A stretch of 64,000 nucleotides of DNA from Paenibacillus harenae (GCF_030812415.1 NZ_JAUSST010000013.1:1-64000); one strand, 5' to 3'; shown: positions 24,549 to 33,449, counted from the stretch's first letter. The notes: generated from the sequence alone by a model not told the origin. Program-made: numbers and translations.

Positions 24549-25938
24549 TACGCTCACGAGAGCGAAGGATTTGTTCGTCCCTCAGACACCGGGCAAGGTT
24601 AACATGTACGTATGCGGCCCGACGGTGTACGACTATATTCATATTGGCAATGCGCGTCCATTTATTTTCTTCGACGTTGTGCGTCGGTATTTGGAAGCAG
24701 CAGGCAACGAGGTGCGTTATATCGTCAACCTTACGGACGTGGACGATAAGCTCATCAAGAAGGCGGAACAGCTTGGTACGACCGTGCCGGAAGTGGCGGA
24801 GACGTTCATCGCTGCATTCTATGCGGATATCGATTCGCTTGGCATTCGGAAGGCAACGCTTAATCCGCGCGTGACGGACAATATTCCCGAGATTATCGCG
24901 TTTATTGCAGAGCTTGTAGACAAAGGCTATGCATATGAGAGCGAAGGCGACGTATACTTCCGTACGTCCAAATTCGATGAGTATGGCAAGCTGTCGGGCC
25001 AAAATATAGGCGAGCTGCAATTCGGCATTCGCGTGGAGGTAGGCGACCGCAAGGAGAATCAGCAGGACTTCGTTCTGTGGAAGGGCGCAAAGCCTGGCGA
25101 GATCAAGTGGGAGAGCCCATGGGGCGACGGCCGTCCGGGTTGGCATATCGAATGCTCGGCGATGGCACGCAGATATCTCGGCGATACGCTTGATATTCAC
25201 GGCGGCGGTCACGACCTGCAATTCCCGCATCATGAGTGCGAGATTGCACAGTCGGAAAGTCTTAGCGGCAAGCCGCTGGCGAATTACTGGATGCATAACG
25301 GCTACATTCATATCAATAACGAGAAAATGTCCAAATCGCTCGGCAACGGCATTAAGGTCATTGAGCTCGTAAAGCACATTAAGCCGCAAGCGATTCGTTA
25401 TTTCGTGCTCTCAACTCACTACCGCAGCCCGCTTAATTTCAGCGACGACACGATTGCGCAAGCGTTGAATAGCGTAGATCGGATCGCCAACTGTGCGGCG
25501 AACTTGAAGCATAGGCTTAGCAGCGAAGGACTAAACGATGCTGCTATTGATCCGGCGCTTCAAGGGAAGCTGGATGACATAGGCAGCCAGTTCCATGCGA
25601 AAATGAGCGACGATTTCAATACGCCGGATGCGATTACGGCTGTATTCGAGCTAGTGACCGAGGCGAATCAGTATATGAATCGCAACGATGCTTCTGCTGA
25701 AGGAATGCAGGCGCTGCTTGGATTGCTTGAGCAATTGGATAACGTTCTCGGACTTCTGCCCGCGCAGGAAGCCGACGCGGAATTGCTCGACGCGGATATC
25801 GAGCAACTGATCGCAGAGCGTACGGAAGCGCGCAAAGCGAAGAACTGGGCAAGAGCGGACGAAATTCGCGACCTGTTGGTCGAAAAAAATATTGTGCTTG
25901 AGGATACGCCGCAAGGCATTCGCTGGAGACGCAAATGA
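24529..25938 (+). CDS. cysS: Cysteinyl-tRNA synthetase
   Basis: A 469-residue class I synthetase. The zinc-bound site starts at YVCGPTVYDYIHIGNARPF (HIGH as HIGN) and continues with a second Cys, GWHIECSAM, and HHECEIAQSE. KMSKS is present as EKMSKSLGN. The start ATG lies inside the 3' end of cysE, nine bases behind AGGAGGAG. It overlaps mrnC by four bases. Coupling cysteine synthesis and tRNA charging under one T-box makes regulatory sense. Confidence 0.97.
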   Translation: MAITIYNTLTRAKDLFVPQTPGKVNMYVCGPTVYDYIHIGNARPFIFFDVVRRYLEAAGNEVRYIVNLTDVDDKLIKKAEQLGTTVPEVAETFIAAFYADIDSLGIRKATLNPRVTDNIPEIIAFIAELVDKGYAYESEGDVYFRTSKFDEYGKLSGQNIGELQFGIRVEVGDRKENQQDFVLWKGAKPGEIKWESPWGDGRPGWHIECSAMARRYLGDTLDIHGGGHDLQFPHHECEIAQSESLSGKPLANYWMHNGYIHINNEKMSKSLGNGIKVIELVKHIKPQAIRYFVLSTHYRSPLNFSDDTIAQALNSVDRIANCAANLKHRLSSEGLNDAAIDPALQGKLDDIGSQFHAKMSDDFNTPDAITAVFELVTEANQYMNRNDASAEGMQALLGLLEQLDNVLGLLPAQEADAELLDADIEQLIAERTEARKAKNWARADEIRDLLVEKNIVLEDTPQGIRWRRK

Positions 25939-26354
25939 GCGAACATATAGATGCAAGTTCGCTCATGTTCCACCCGCCCGCCAAGAAGACGCAACTGATT
26001 AATCCGGTCGTGCTTGCTTATGTGGGCGATGCCGTATTCGAACTGCTCGTGCGCCAATACTTGGTATCGCTGCCCAACAACAAGTCGCATCATATGCACC
26101 GCGAAGCAACGGGCTTCGTGTCGGCTAAGGCTCAGAGGCAATTGCTTGAGCGGTGGCAGCCGCATCTGACGGAGGAGGAGGCGGACATCGTCCGCCGAGG
26201 CCGCAATGCCAAGTCGGGTGCTCCGCCCAAGAACGCGGACCCGGCCGATTACCGTCTTGCGACGGCTCTGGAATGCCTTGTCGGCTACTTGTATTACGAG
26301 GGGCGCAATGAAAGGCTCGGCGAGCTGTTCGCAATCGGACTTGCCGGTAAATAG
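25935..26354 (+). CDS. mrnC: Mini-ribonuclease III
   Basis: A 139-residue RNase III catalytic domain without a dsRNA-binding domain. The signature VLAYVGDAVFELLVRQYL and the later ALECLVGYLYYEGRNERL supply the acidic catalytic residues. In B. subtilis the enzyme matures 23S rRNA. It begins in an ATGA overlap with cysS, a conserved arrangement, and is followed by rlmB, another 23S rRNA-maturing gene. Confidence 0.95.
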   Translation: MSEHIDASSLMFHPPAKKTQLINPVVLAYVGDAVFELLVRQYLVSLPNNKSHHMHREATGFVSAKAQRQLLERWQPHLTEEEADIVRRGRNAKSGAPPKNADPADYRLATALECLVGYLYYEGRNERLGELFAIGLAGK

Positions 26355-26370
26355 AAATAGAGGAGGGAAC

Positions 26371-27132
26371 ATGATGTCTGTTGAGAACCAAAACCAAGAG
26401 GAAATGATCGCCGGCAAGCATCCCGTGCTTGAAGCGCTTCGTTCCGGACGGGAAATTAATAAAATATGGATTGCCGACGGCGCGCAGAAGACGCTCACGC
26501 AGCCGATCGTGGCCGAAGCGAAAAAGCTTGGCATCGTTGTGCAATTCGTCGACAAGCGCAAGCTCGACAGCATGGTTGAAGGCGTTGCCCATCAGGGCGT
26601 CGTCGCCCAGGCGGCTGCTTTTGACTACGTAGAGGTTGAGGAACTGCTGGAGATCGCATCGAAGAGCGGGGAGACGCCGTTCATTCTCGTGCTGGACGAG
26701 ATTGAGGACCCGCATAACCTTGGCTCGATTCTAAGAACGGCTGAATGCACGGGCGTGCACGGCGTTATTATTCCGAAGCGGCGCTCGGCTTCGCTGACCG
26801 CTACCGTGCTTAAGACATCGGCCGGAGCGGCAGAGCATGTGCCTGTAGCGAGAGTAACGAATCTGGCACAGACGATCGATAAGCTCAAGGAAGCGGGCGT
26901 ATGGGTTGCCGGTACGGACGTAAGCGCCTCGCAGGATGTATACAAGATGAAGTTCGATATGCCGCTGGCCGTCGTTATCGGCAACGAGAGCAAAGGCATG
27001 GGCCGGCTCATTAAAGAAAAATGCGATTTTCTCGTTAAATTGCCGATGCTCGGCCGTCTGAATTCGCTTAACGCCTCGGTCGCGGCAGGCGTATTGATGT
27101 ATGAAGTCGTGCGGCAACGCCGGGACGTCTAG
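26371..27132 (+). CDS. rlmB: 23S rRNA (guanosine-2'-O-)-methyltransferase RlmB
   Basis: A 253-residue SpoU/TrmH-type knotted methyltransferase. An N-terminal L30e-like substrate-binding domain (EEMIAGKHPVLEALRSGREI) precedes the catalytic domain with motif 1 DPHNLGSILRTAE, motif 2 VIGNESKGM and motif 3 PMLGRLNSLNASVAAGVL. The open frame extends upstream to 26206, but ATG 26371 follows AGGAGGG with correct spacing. The upstream frame lies inside mrnC and is not coding. Confidence 0.94.
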   Translation: MMSVENQNQEEMIAGKHPVLEALRSGREINKIWIADGAQKTLTQPIVAEAKKLGIVVQFVDKRKLDSMVEGVAHQGVVAQAAAFDYVEVEELLEIASKSGETPFILVLDEIEDPHNLGSILRTAECTGVHGVIIPKRRSASLTATVLKTSAGAAEHVPVARVTNLAQTIDKLKEAGVWVAGTDVSASQDVYKMKFDMPLAVVIGNESKGMGRLIKEKCDFLVKLPMLGRLNSLNASVAAGVLMYEVVRQRRDV

Positions 27133-27135
27133 AGC

Positions 27136-27657
27136 ATGAAACGGCGCGACGACATTTTGTTGGTCGATGGATACAATATGATCGGCGCGTGGCCTATGCT
27201 CGAGAAGCTCAAGGAGCATGACCTTGAGGATGCGCGGGATAAGCTTCTGGACATGCTTGCGGATTATCAGGGCTTCACCGGCATGAAAGTGTATGTAGTG
27301 TTTGACGCTTATTTTGTCCCCGGCATAGGGGCTACTTACCGCCAGCATAAGCTCACGGTCATCTACACGAAGGAAAAGGAAACGGCTGACGAATGTATCG
27401 AGCGCTTGTGCGCGGAGCTGTATTCGAGGCGGCGGAACATCTACGTGGCAACCTCGGATATGGTTGAGCAGAATGTTGCCTTCGGACAAGGCGCGCTCCG
27501 CGTATCCGCGCGCGAGCTGCTGATCGATATCGGTCAGAATCGCAAAGAGATCGAGCAAACGCTTCGGGAAGAAAAGCCGATCAAACGCAATTCGGTCGAT
27601 TCGAGAGTGAATTTGGAAACGTGGAGCAAGCTGGAGCGTTTAAGGCGCGGAGAGTAG
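27136..27657 (+). CDS. rae1: NYN-domain ribosome-dependent endoribonuclease (YacP/Rae1)
   Basis: A 173-residue PIN-like (NYN) nuclease. The N-terminal ILLVDGYNMIGAWP, the middle VVFDAYFVPG and YVATSDMVEQN carry the conserved Asp residues. The B. subtilis homologue YacP/Rae1 cuts mRNA in the ribosomal A site. It starts three bases behind rlmB, with no strong ribosome binding site, suggesting coupling. The C-terminal tail is basic and variable. Confidence 0.9.
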   Translation: MKRRDDILLVDGYNMIGAWPMLEKLKEHDLEDARDKLLDMLADYQGFTGMKVYVVFDAYFVPGIGATYRQHKLTVIYTKEKETADECIERLCAELYSRRRNIYVATSDMVEQNVAFGQGALRVSARELLIDIGQNRKEIEQTLREEKPIKRNSVDSRVNLETWSKLERLRRGE

Positions 27658-27770
27658 TAAAATGGAAACAGCCTGAGGATGCGGATGCAAATACTCGACA
27701 TTCCTATTATTTACCGTTCCACAAAGTTACAATTTTACTAGATAATCGATAGTTTCCGAGGCTGAATTGG

Positions 27771-27800
27771 TTGACGGTATAAGGTTTAATCATGTATACT
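27771..27800 (+). promoter_or_regulatory. Sigma-A promoter of sigH
   Basis: TTGACG (27771-27776), an 18-bp spacer and TATACT (27795-27800), 56 bp before the sigH start. In B. subtilis sigH is under sigma-A and AbrB; no AbrB site can be read reliably. Confidence 0.75.
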
Positions 27801-27856
27801 GACTCTATATTTTCAGAATCTAGCGGTGTACGCCTTGCAGGCCGGAGGGATAGTTC

Positions 27857-28507
27857 GTGAGCATCGACCTCAAAGAATGGAGTACGCTCGAATACGACTG
27901 CAGTACGGACGAGGACATCGTCGAGGCGGTCCGCAACGGCGACAGCATGGCGCTGGAATATTTGATTAATAAGTATAAGAACTTCGTGCGAGCCAAGGCG
28001 CGTTCTTATTTTCTTATCGGCGCGGATCGTGAAGATATCGTGCAGGAAGGCATGATCGGCCTATATAAGTCTATTCGCGATTTCAAAGGGGACAAGCTGG
28101 CAAGCTTCAAAGCCTTTGCCGAATTGTGCATAACGAGGCAGATCATTACCGCCATCAAAACAGCCACGCGTCAGAAGCATATCCCACTCAATTCGTATGT
28201 ATCGCTTGACAAGCCAATTTATGACGAAGACTCGGATCGCACGCTGCTGGACGTGATTTGCGGTACGCGCGTATCCGATCCGGAAGAACTTATTATTAAT
28301 CAAGAAGAATTCATTGGCCTGGAAGATAAGATGTCCGAAATATTAAGCGATCTGGAGCGCAAGGTGCTCATGCTGTATTTGGACGGAAGGTCTTACCAGG
28401 AAATTGCCGTCGATTTGGATCGCCATGTGAAGTCGATTGATAATGCTTTGCAGCGTGTGAAGCGGAAGCTTGAGCGTTACTTGGAGATCAGGGACATAAG
28501 CGGGTAA
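27857..28507 (+). CDS. sigH: RNA polymerase sigma-H factor
   Basis: A 216-residue sigma factor for the transition to stationary phase and early sporulation. Region 2 contains DREDIVQEGMIGLYKSIRDF and FKAFAELCITRQIITAIK; region 4 contains YQEIAVDLDRHVKSIDNALQ, the helix-turn-helix. It begins with GTG 27857 behind CCGGAGGGA. Its presence implies a spore-forming lineage. The place between yacP and rpmG-secE-nusG is as in Bacillus. A terminator follows at 28551. Confidence 0.96.
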   Translation: MSIDLKEWSTLEYDCSTDEDIVEAVRNGDSMALEYLINKYKNFVRAKARSYFLIGADREDIVQEGMIGLYKSIRDFKGDKLASFKAFAELCITRQIITAIKTATRQKHIPLNSYVSLDKPIYDEDSDRTLLDVICGTRVSDPEELIINQEEFIGLEDKMSEILSDLERKVLMLYLDGRSYQEIAVDLDRHVKSIDNALQRVKRKLERYLEIRDISG

Positions 28508-28550
28508 GTCTCGCTAGGCAACATGTTACTTAATATTAGGGCTGTCTATT

Positions 28551-28588
28551 CCGTCTGGCGCGACCAGGCGGATCGGGACGGTTTTTTT
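28551..28588 (+). terminator. Terminator of sigH
   Basis: Outer stem CCGTC/GACGG with an inner CTGG/CCAG hairpin, followed by seven T. Confidence 0.8.
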
Positions 28589-28707
28589 ATTGTCTGAAGA
28601 AGGCTAGGGATGAAAATGAAAGAAGCAGACGATAATGGTAGATGCGAGTCCCATGCTAAGTCAGCTGCCCTGGCAATTATTCGCACGCTGCGCGTCTATC
28701 TTTTACG

Positions 28708-28736
28708 TTGACATGAAAAATGCCATATGATAAAGT
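28708..28736 (+). promoter_or_regulatory. Promoter upstream of rpmG-secE-nusG
   Basis: A perfect TTGACA (28708-28713), a 17-bp spacer and TAAAGT (28731-28736). About 110 bases of leader follow before rpmG, including a T9 run near 28761 behind a weak hairpin. The rest of the sigH-rpmG gap (28589-28707) shows nothing else. Confidence 0.6.
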
Positions 28737-28848
28737 GTTTAGGTAGGCCTGAAATCGAGGTTTTTTTTTGTATTGGCGATGGAATCAATGATGTTTCATA
28801 TAGAGCTTCATGATTCGTATTTTGTAGCAGTTCGGGAGGTGTAATTCA

Positions 28849-28998
28849 ATGCGGGTTATTATCACGTTGGCATGCACAAACTGCAAACAGAGAAACTATG
28901 CGAGCAGCAAGAACAAACGCAATCACCCCGACCGCATCGAGTTGAAGAAGTTTTGCAAGTTCTGTAACGAGCAGACTCCTCATCGCGAGACGAGATAG
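28849..28998 (+). CDS. rpmG: Ribosomal protein bL33 (zinc-binding type)
   Basis: A 49-residue large-subunit protein. Two CxxC pairs (CTNC and CKFC) make it the zinc-containing C+ form, which zinc-starved cells often replace by a C- paralogue. The start ATG follows GGGAGGTG. It is the first gene of the rpmG-secE-nusG unit and is too short for most automatic ORF cut-offs. Confidence 0.95.
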   Translation: MRVIITLACTNCKQRNYASSKNKRNHPDRIELKKFCKFCNEQTPHRETR

Positions 28999-29016
28999 TC
29001 AATTGGAGGTGTGACC

Positions 29017-29226
29017 GTGGCATTTTTGGCTAAACTGAAGCAAGGCTTTGGTAATACGTTTAGTTTTTTTGCCGACAGCTGGGCAGAACTCAAGAAAGTT
29101 CGCTGGCCAAATCGTAAAGAGTTGACAAGCTACTCGATCGTCGTTCTTTTAACGATCACGTTTGTAACGATTTACTTCTGGCTTCTTGACATCGGGATCT
29201 CGACTCTGGTTGAACTCATTGTTTAA
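29017..29226 (+). CDS. secE: Preprotein translocase subunit SecE
   Basis: A 69-residue SecYEG subunit with the usual single-helix Gram-positive form: an amphipathic N-terminal part with WAELKKVRWPNRKEL, then one membrane helix (SIVVLLTITFVTIYFWLLDI). An in-frame GTG at 29011 directly abuts GGAGGT and is too close; GTG 29017 has proper spacing. It stabilises SecY in the membrane. Confidence 0.95.
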   Translation: MAFLAKLKQGFGNTFSFFADSWAELKKVRWPNRKELTSYSIVVLLTITFVTIYFWLLDIGISTLVELIV

Positions 29227-29250
29227 GAAGGGTCCAAAGGTGGATTAGTG

Positions 29251-29784
29251 ATGGAAAAAAGATGGTACGTCGTGCACACTTACTCCGGGTATGAGAACAA
29301 GGTGAAAGTTAACCTGGAACGCCGTGTTGAATCGATGGGCATGGAAGACAAGATCTTCCGCGTGCTCGTTCCCATGGAAGATGAAGTGGTAGAGAAGGAC
29401 GGTAAGAAGAAGACCGTTCAACGTAAAGTCTATCCCGGCTATGTTCTTGTGGAAATGGTTCAAACCGACGATTCATGGTACGTTGTTCGGAATACGCCAG
29501 GCGTAACTGGATTCGTAGGCTCAACTGGTTCCGGTTCGAAGCCGACTCCTCTATTGCCCGATGAAGTGGAGCAAATCCTCAAGCATATGGGTATGGAAGA
29601 GCCGAAGCCGAAGATCGAATTCGAGCTGAAGGAAACGGTTCGCGTCAAAGTAGGTCCTTTCGCGGACTTTGTCGGTTCGGTAGAAGAAATTTTGCTCGAC
29701 AAAGCGAAGTTGAAGGTTCATGTCAACATGTTTGGCAGGGAAACCCCTCTTGAGCTCGACTATACTCAAGTGGAGAAGATATAA
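29251..29784 (+). CDS. nusG: Transcription antitermination/pausing factor NusG
   Basis: A 177-residue protein with an N-terminal NGN domain (WYVVHTYSGYENKVKVNLE, PGYVLVEM) that binds RNA polymerase and a C-terminal KOW domain (VRVKVGPFADFVGSVEEI) that contacts ribosomal protein S10 or Rho. ATG 29251 follows AAAGGTGG at normal distance; the in-frame GTG just before it is less likely. Confidence 0.96.
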   Translation: MEKRWYVVHTYSGYENKVKVNLERRVESMGMEDKIFRVLVPMEDEVVEKDGKKKTVQRKVYPGYVLVEMVQTDDSWYVVRNTPGVTGFVGSTGSGSKPTPLLPDEVEQILKHMGMEEPKPKIEFELKETVRVKVGPFADFVGSVEEILLDKAKLKVHVNMFGRETPLELDYTQVEKI

Positions 29785-29799
29785 TATCCGGTTTCCAGG

Positions 29800-29831
29800 T
29801 TCGATCGAATGCGTCCGCGCATTTCATCGAA
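29800..29831 (+). other. Stem-loop in the rplK leader
   Basis: TTCGAT-AATGCG pairs with CGCATT-ATCGAA around TCCG, with two-base internal mismatches and no T tract. It lies between nusG and rplK and may be a processing site or part of an L11-operon leader. Confidence 0.45.
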
Positions 29832-29873
29832 TGGTGTTATGCTTTAGGATTTCAGGGTAAGGAGGTGTGAATC

Positions 29874-30299
29874 ATGGCAAAAAAGGTCATCAAGATGGTC
29901 AAACTGCAGGTTCCTGCAGGTAAAGCTAACCCAGCGCCACCAATCGGTCCGGCACTAGGTCAAGCAGGCGTTAACATCATGGCTTTCTGTAAAGAGTTCA
30001 ATGCTCGTACTGCGGATCAAGCTGGTCTGATTATTCCAGTCGTGATCACTGTATTCGAAGACCGTTCCTTTACATTCGAAACAAAAACGCCGCCGGCTGC
30101 AGTATTGCTCCGCGTCGCTGCTGGTATCGAAAAAGGTTCAGGCGAGCCGAACAAGAAAAAAGTTGCTACTGTAAAACGCGATAAAGTTCGTGAAATCGCA
30201 GAGCAAAAAATGCCGGATCTAAACGCAGCCAATGTTGAAGCGGCTATGCGTATGGTTGAAGGTACTGCGCGCAGCATGGGCGTAACAATCGTCGACTAA
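29874..30299 (+). CDS. rplK: Ribosomal protein uL11
   Basis: A 141-residue protein of the GTPase-associated centre, binding 23S rRNA helices 43-44. The Pro-rich N terminus (KLQVPAGKANPAPPIGPALG) is the stringent-factor-related domain; the C-terminal part (EAAMRMVEGTARSMG) binds RNA. The start follows AAGGAGGTG. L11 is needed for RelA activation and is the thiostrepton target. It is followed after 128 bp by rplA. Confidence 0.97.
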   Translation: MAKKVIKMVKLQVPAGKANPAPPIGPALGQAGVNIMAFCKEFNARTADQAGLIIPVVITVFEDRSFTFETKTPPAAVLLRVAAGIEKGSGEPNKKKVATVKRDKVREIAEQKMPDLNAANVEAAMRMVEGTARSMGVTIVD

Positions 30300-30427
30300 T
30301 TCCGTATAGGCTATTGCAGCTTTAACGGAATTAGAACGATCTGTCTTGCGAAAGCAATCGGCTTTCGCAGGTGGGAGGATTATCCCTAGGAGGATGACCC
30401 GCTATACCACATAAGGAGGAAAACAAA

Positions 30428-31120
30428 ATGGCTAAACACGGTAAAAAATATGTTGAAGCTGCTAAGCTGATCAACAGCGAAGCAACTTACGAGCCGGCTG
30501 AAGCGATTGAACTCGTTAAGAAGGCTGCAACAGCTAAATTCGACGAATCCGTCGAAGTAGCCGTTCGTCTGGGCGTTGACCCTCGTAAACAAGACCAAGC
30601 GGTGCGCGGCGTCGTTGTACTTCCGCACGGCACTGGTAAAACAAAACGCGTTCTCGTTTTCGCAAAAGGCGAAAAAGCGAAAGAAGCGGAAGCTGCAGGC
30701 GCTGACTTTGTTGGCGACGCAGACATGATCAACAAAATCCAACAAGGCTGGTTTGAATTCGACGTTTGCGTAGCAACGCCGGACATGATGGCTGAAGTTG
30801 GTAAACTTGGACGTATCCTCGGCGGTAAGGGCTTGATGCCTAACCCGAAAGCTGGTACAGTAACATTCGATGTTACGAAAGCCGTTCAAGAAATCAAAGC
30901 CGGTAAGATTGAATACCGTCTTGATAAAGCAGGTCAAATCCACGCTCCAATCGGTAAAGTATCGTTCGATGCTGAGAAGCTGAACGAGAACCTTAAAGCA
31001 TTGCTTGATGCTTTGGTTCGCGCTAAACCGGCTGCTGCAAAAGGTATTTACCTGAAAAACATCGCCGTTTCCTCGACTATGGGCCCTGGCGCTCGTGTAT
31101 CGACAGCGAACTACCGCTAA
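30428..31120 (+). CDS. rplA: Ribosomal protein uL1
   Basis: A 230-residue protein of the L1 stalk, which moves with E-site tRNA. The signature IEYRLDKAGQIHAPIGKVSF is intact. In bacteria L1 represses its own operon by binding a leader site that mimics 23S rRNA; a small GCGAAAGC/GCTTTCGC stem lies in the preceding gap. The ATG follows AAGGAGGAAAACAAA. Length is standard. Confidence 0.97.
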   Translation: MAKHGKKYVEAAKLINSEATYEPAEAIELVKKAATAKFDESVEVAVRLGVDPRKQDQAVRGVVVLPHGTGKTKRVLVFAKGEKAKEAEAAGADFVGDADMINKIQQGWFEFDVCVATPDMMAEVGKLGRILGGKGLMPNPKAGTVTFDVTKAVQEIKAGKIEYRLDKAGQIHAPIGKVSFDAEKLNENLKALLDALVRAKPAAAKGIYLKNIAVSSTMGPGARVSTANYR

Positions 31121-31149
31121 GAAACGGAACTAAATTTCGAATACGCATA

Positions 31150-31340
31150 CCGTAGACAGTAGGTGCCATTAGGCTTAATTTCCTACCGAGGTGTTATGAT
31201 AAAACGTTTGTAAGCGAGCTATGGCCATCCGGCCTTGCCGCGATAACGAAATCATGGCCTTCGCAACGTCTGCGAAGGCCTTTCTCATGCATCGAGGCGA
31301 GGAAAGCCCGTCGTATATCGGGATGTACAATATTACGGGA
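31150..31340 (+). promoter_or_regulatory. L10(L12) leader with attenuator hairpin
   Basis: The 230-bp gap before rplJ has the features of a Firmicutes L10 leader: conserved-looking TTTCCTACCGAGG near 31180, TATGGCCATCC near 31219, and a strong hairpin GGCCTTCGCA/TGCGAAGGCC followed by TTTCT (31256-31285). L10-L12 binding here would lower rplJL expression. Assignment rests on position and partial motif recall. Confidence 0.6.
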
Positions 31341-31350
31341 GGTGTACAGT

Positions 31351-31854
31351 TTGGCTAACGCAAAGATCATCCAAGAGAAACAAGAAGCAGTTGCAGTAAT
31401 CGCGTCGAAGCTTGTTGAAAGCTCGACTACGGTTGTTGCCGACTATCGCGGATTGAACGTTGCGCAAGTTACTGAACTTCGGAAACAACTCCGCGATGCG
31501 GGCATTGAATTCCAAGTTTTGAAAAACTCGCTCGTTCGCCGTGCAACTGAAGGTACCGATTTCGCAGGATTGAACGAGATCCTGACTGGTCCAACAGCAA
31601 TCGCATTCGGCAAAGAAGATGCCGTTGCTCCAGCGAAAATCTTGAACGATTTTGCTAAGAAAAACGAAGCTTTGAAACTAAAAGGCGGTATCGTTGAAGG
31701 CAAAGTCGTTGATATGGAACAAATCAAAGCTCTTGCAGAGCTTCCGTCCCGCGACGGTTTGCTCTCCATGCTCCTCAGCGTATTGCAAGCCCCTATGCGC
31801 AACTTCGCGCTTGCGGTTAAAGCAGTCGGCGAGAAGCAAGAAGCACAAGCTTAA
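31351..31854 (+). CDS. rplJ: Ribosomal protein uL10
   Basis: A 167-residue stalk base that holds the L7/L12 dimers. It begins LANAKIIQEKQEAVAVIASK; VVADYRGLNVAQVTELRKQL is the RNA-binding segment, and the C-terminal helix binds L12. The start is TTG 31351, six bases behind GGGAGGTG; an in-frame GTG at 31342 overlaps the ribosome binding site itself. It is probably autoregulated through the leader upstream. Confidence 0.96.
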   Translation: MANAKIIQEKQEAVAVIASKLVESSTTVVADYRGLNVAQVTELRKQLRDAGIEFQVLKNSLVRRATEGTDFAGLNEILTGPTAIAFGKEDAVAPAKILNDFAKKNEALKLKGGIVEGKVVDMEQIKALAELPSRDGLLSMLLSVLQAPMRNFALAVKAVGEKQEAQA

Positions 31855-31956
31855 GCAACAACGCATTGCAACAATTGATGTAACTGTCATCCGGCTTATG
31901 CCGGTCGCATAACGCAAGAACCAAAAAAACTAAACCAAATTTTCGGAGGTATAACC

Positions 31957-32316
31957 ATGTCTAAAGAGCAAATCTTGGAAGCCATTAAAGTTATGACCGT
32001 TCTTGAACTGAACGACCTTGTAAAAGCAATCGAAGAAGAATTCGGCGTTACAGCCGCAGCTCCAGTAGCTGCTGGCGGCGCAGCAGTAGCTGTTGAAGCT
32101 GAGCAATCCGAATTCGACGTAATCCTTAACAACGCTGGCGCATCGAAAATCAACGTAATCAAAGTTGTTCGCGAAATCACAGGTCTTGGCCTGAAAGAAG
32201 CGAAAGACTTGGTTGACAGCGCTCCTAAAGCAATCAAAGAAAAAGTTGCTAAAGAAGAAGCTGAAGCTGTTGCAGCTAAACTTACTGAAGCTGGTGCTTC
32301 CGTAGAAGTTAAGTAA
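31957..32316 (+). CDS. rplL: Ribosomal protein bL12 (L7/L12)
   Basis: A 119-residue flexible stalk protein that recruits translational GTPases. It has the N-terminal dimer helices (SKEQILEAIKVMTVLELNDL), an Ala/Val-rich hinge, and the C-terminal domain (VIKVVREITGLGLKEAKDLV). The start follows CGGAGGT. It is present in four or more copies per ribosome; its own strong ribosome binding site helps raise output above that of rplJ. Confidence 0.97.
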   Translation: MSKEQILEAIKVMTVLELNDLVKAIEEEFGVTAAAPVAAGGAAVAVEAEQSEFDVILNNAGASKINVIKVVREITGLGLKEAKDLVDSAPKAIKEKVAKEEAEAVAAKLTEAGASVEVK

Positions 32317-32370
32317 TATCGCTTAAATTGCATACAGCAGGGTCTAGAGCATTCGCTATGACCCCGCTGA

Positions 32371-32406
32371 CGAGCCCCTTGGAACCGCTTGGTTTCAAGG
32401 GGTTCG
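32371..32406 (+). other. Strong stem-loop behind rplL
   Basis: CGAGCCCCTTGGAACC pairs with GGTTTCAAGGGGTTCG through about 16 pairs (two mismatched or wobble) around GCTT. No T tract follows, so it is better read as an mRNA-stabilising or processing hairpin or a weak terminator between rplL and the methyltransferase. Confidence 0.6.
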
Positions 32407-32456
32407 TTGCATGTTATAAGGGAATAGCTCAAGAATGACGGAAGGGAAGCCGAAAC

Positions 32457-33062
32457 ATGTCGAATCATTATTATTCCGAAAGCCCGGATGTGAAGCATAA
32501 TAGGCGGGAGCATACCTTTGATTTGCGGGGCTTTGCCTTTCGCTTCATGACGGATGCTGGCGTATTCTCGAAGACCGGCGTCGATTACGGAAGCCGGGTG
32601 TTGATTGATGCGATGGAGATCGGAAGCGATGCGAAGGTGCTCGATGTCGGCTGCGGCTATGGTCCGATCGGACTGACCGCGGCCAAGTTGGCGGATCGCG
32701 GCCACGTGACGATGATTGATATTAATGAAAGAGCAGTCGAGCTGTCTCGCGAGAATGCACGAATTAACGGCATAGCGAACGTAACTGTTCTGCAAAGCGA
32801 TATATATGCCGCCGTGAAGGGACAACGGTTCAATGCTATTGTGACGAATCCCCCGATACGCGCGGGCAAGGCGGTTGTCCATCGGATTTTCGAAGAGGGC
32901 TATGAGCTGCTGGAGCCGGGCGGAACGATGTGGGTTGTCATTCAGAAGAAGCAGGGTGCTCCGTCGGCGGAAGCCAAGCTTAAGGCGTTATTCGGAGAGC
33001 ATGAAGTTGAGGAAGTAACGAAGGATAAAGGCTATCGGATTTTCAAAGCAACTAGGACATAA
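32457..33062 (+). CDS. ybxB: RsmC-like 16S rRNA methyltransferase (YbxB)
   Basis: A 201-residue SAM-dependent methyltransferase. Motif I is VLDVGCGYGPIG and the catalytic motif is NPPIRAGKAVVH, as in the RsmC/RlmG group that methylates guanine N2 in rRNA. It lacks the second, N-terminal methyltransferase-like domain of E. coli RsmC, as is normal for Gram-positive members. Its place between rplL and rpoB is conserved. Target base unproven. Confidence 0.88.
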   Translation: MSNHYYSESPDVKHNRREHTFDLRGFAFRFMTDAGVFSKTGVDYGSRVLIDAMEIGSDAKVLDVGCGYGPIGLTAAKLADRGHVTMIDINERAVELSRENARINGIANVTVLQSDIYAAVKGQRFNAIVTNPPIRAGKAVVHRIFEEGYELLEPGGTMWVVIQKKQGAPSAEAKLKALFGEHEVEEVTKDKGYRIFKATRT

Positions 33063-33449
33063 GGGCACAATGAAATCTATTTTCAAAGATTGTTTTCAAA
33101 TGAATTGCAAAATAGTTTGACTTGACTTTTTGGATATGGTAGTATTATAAAATGTCAGCATTAAATTGGGCTCAATCTCTTTAGTCAACTAAAATGTCAA
33201 GTGTGATTTTTTGGGCGCGGATTGCATAAGATATGCAAGTTTGACGTATAATGTTTACATTTTGGGCAAAATTACTTGATATGTGACCATCGCGCCGCGC
33301 TGCGAATGGTTAGCTGCCGGAAACACGCTCTTTTTTCGAACTATTCGATAAGGGCTTTTCTTTATTTAACTATATAGGCGGCTGGTGTCGGCTATGAGTG
33401 ACGCAGTAAGTATCGATGCTGTGAGACAGACATGAGGGGTGAGGTTAAG
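33063..33449 (+). promoter_or_regulatory. rpoB upstream region with promoters
   Basis: The 387-bp gap has a likely sigma-A promoter: TTGACT (33122-33127), an 18-bp spacer and TATAAA (33146-33151). A perfect TATAAT at 33247-33252 may mark a second start, but its -35 is poor. The sequence is very AT-rich, then GC-rich near 33290 (CGCGCCGCGCTGCG) with a T6 run at 33332, possibly an attenuator. No gene is seen. Confidence 0.55.
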
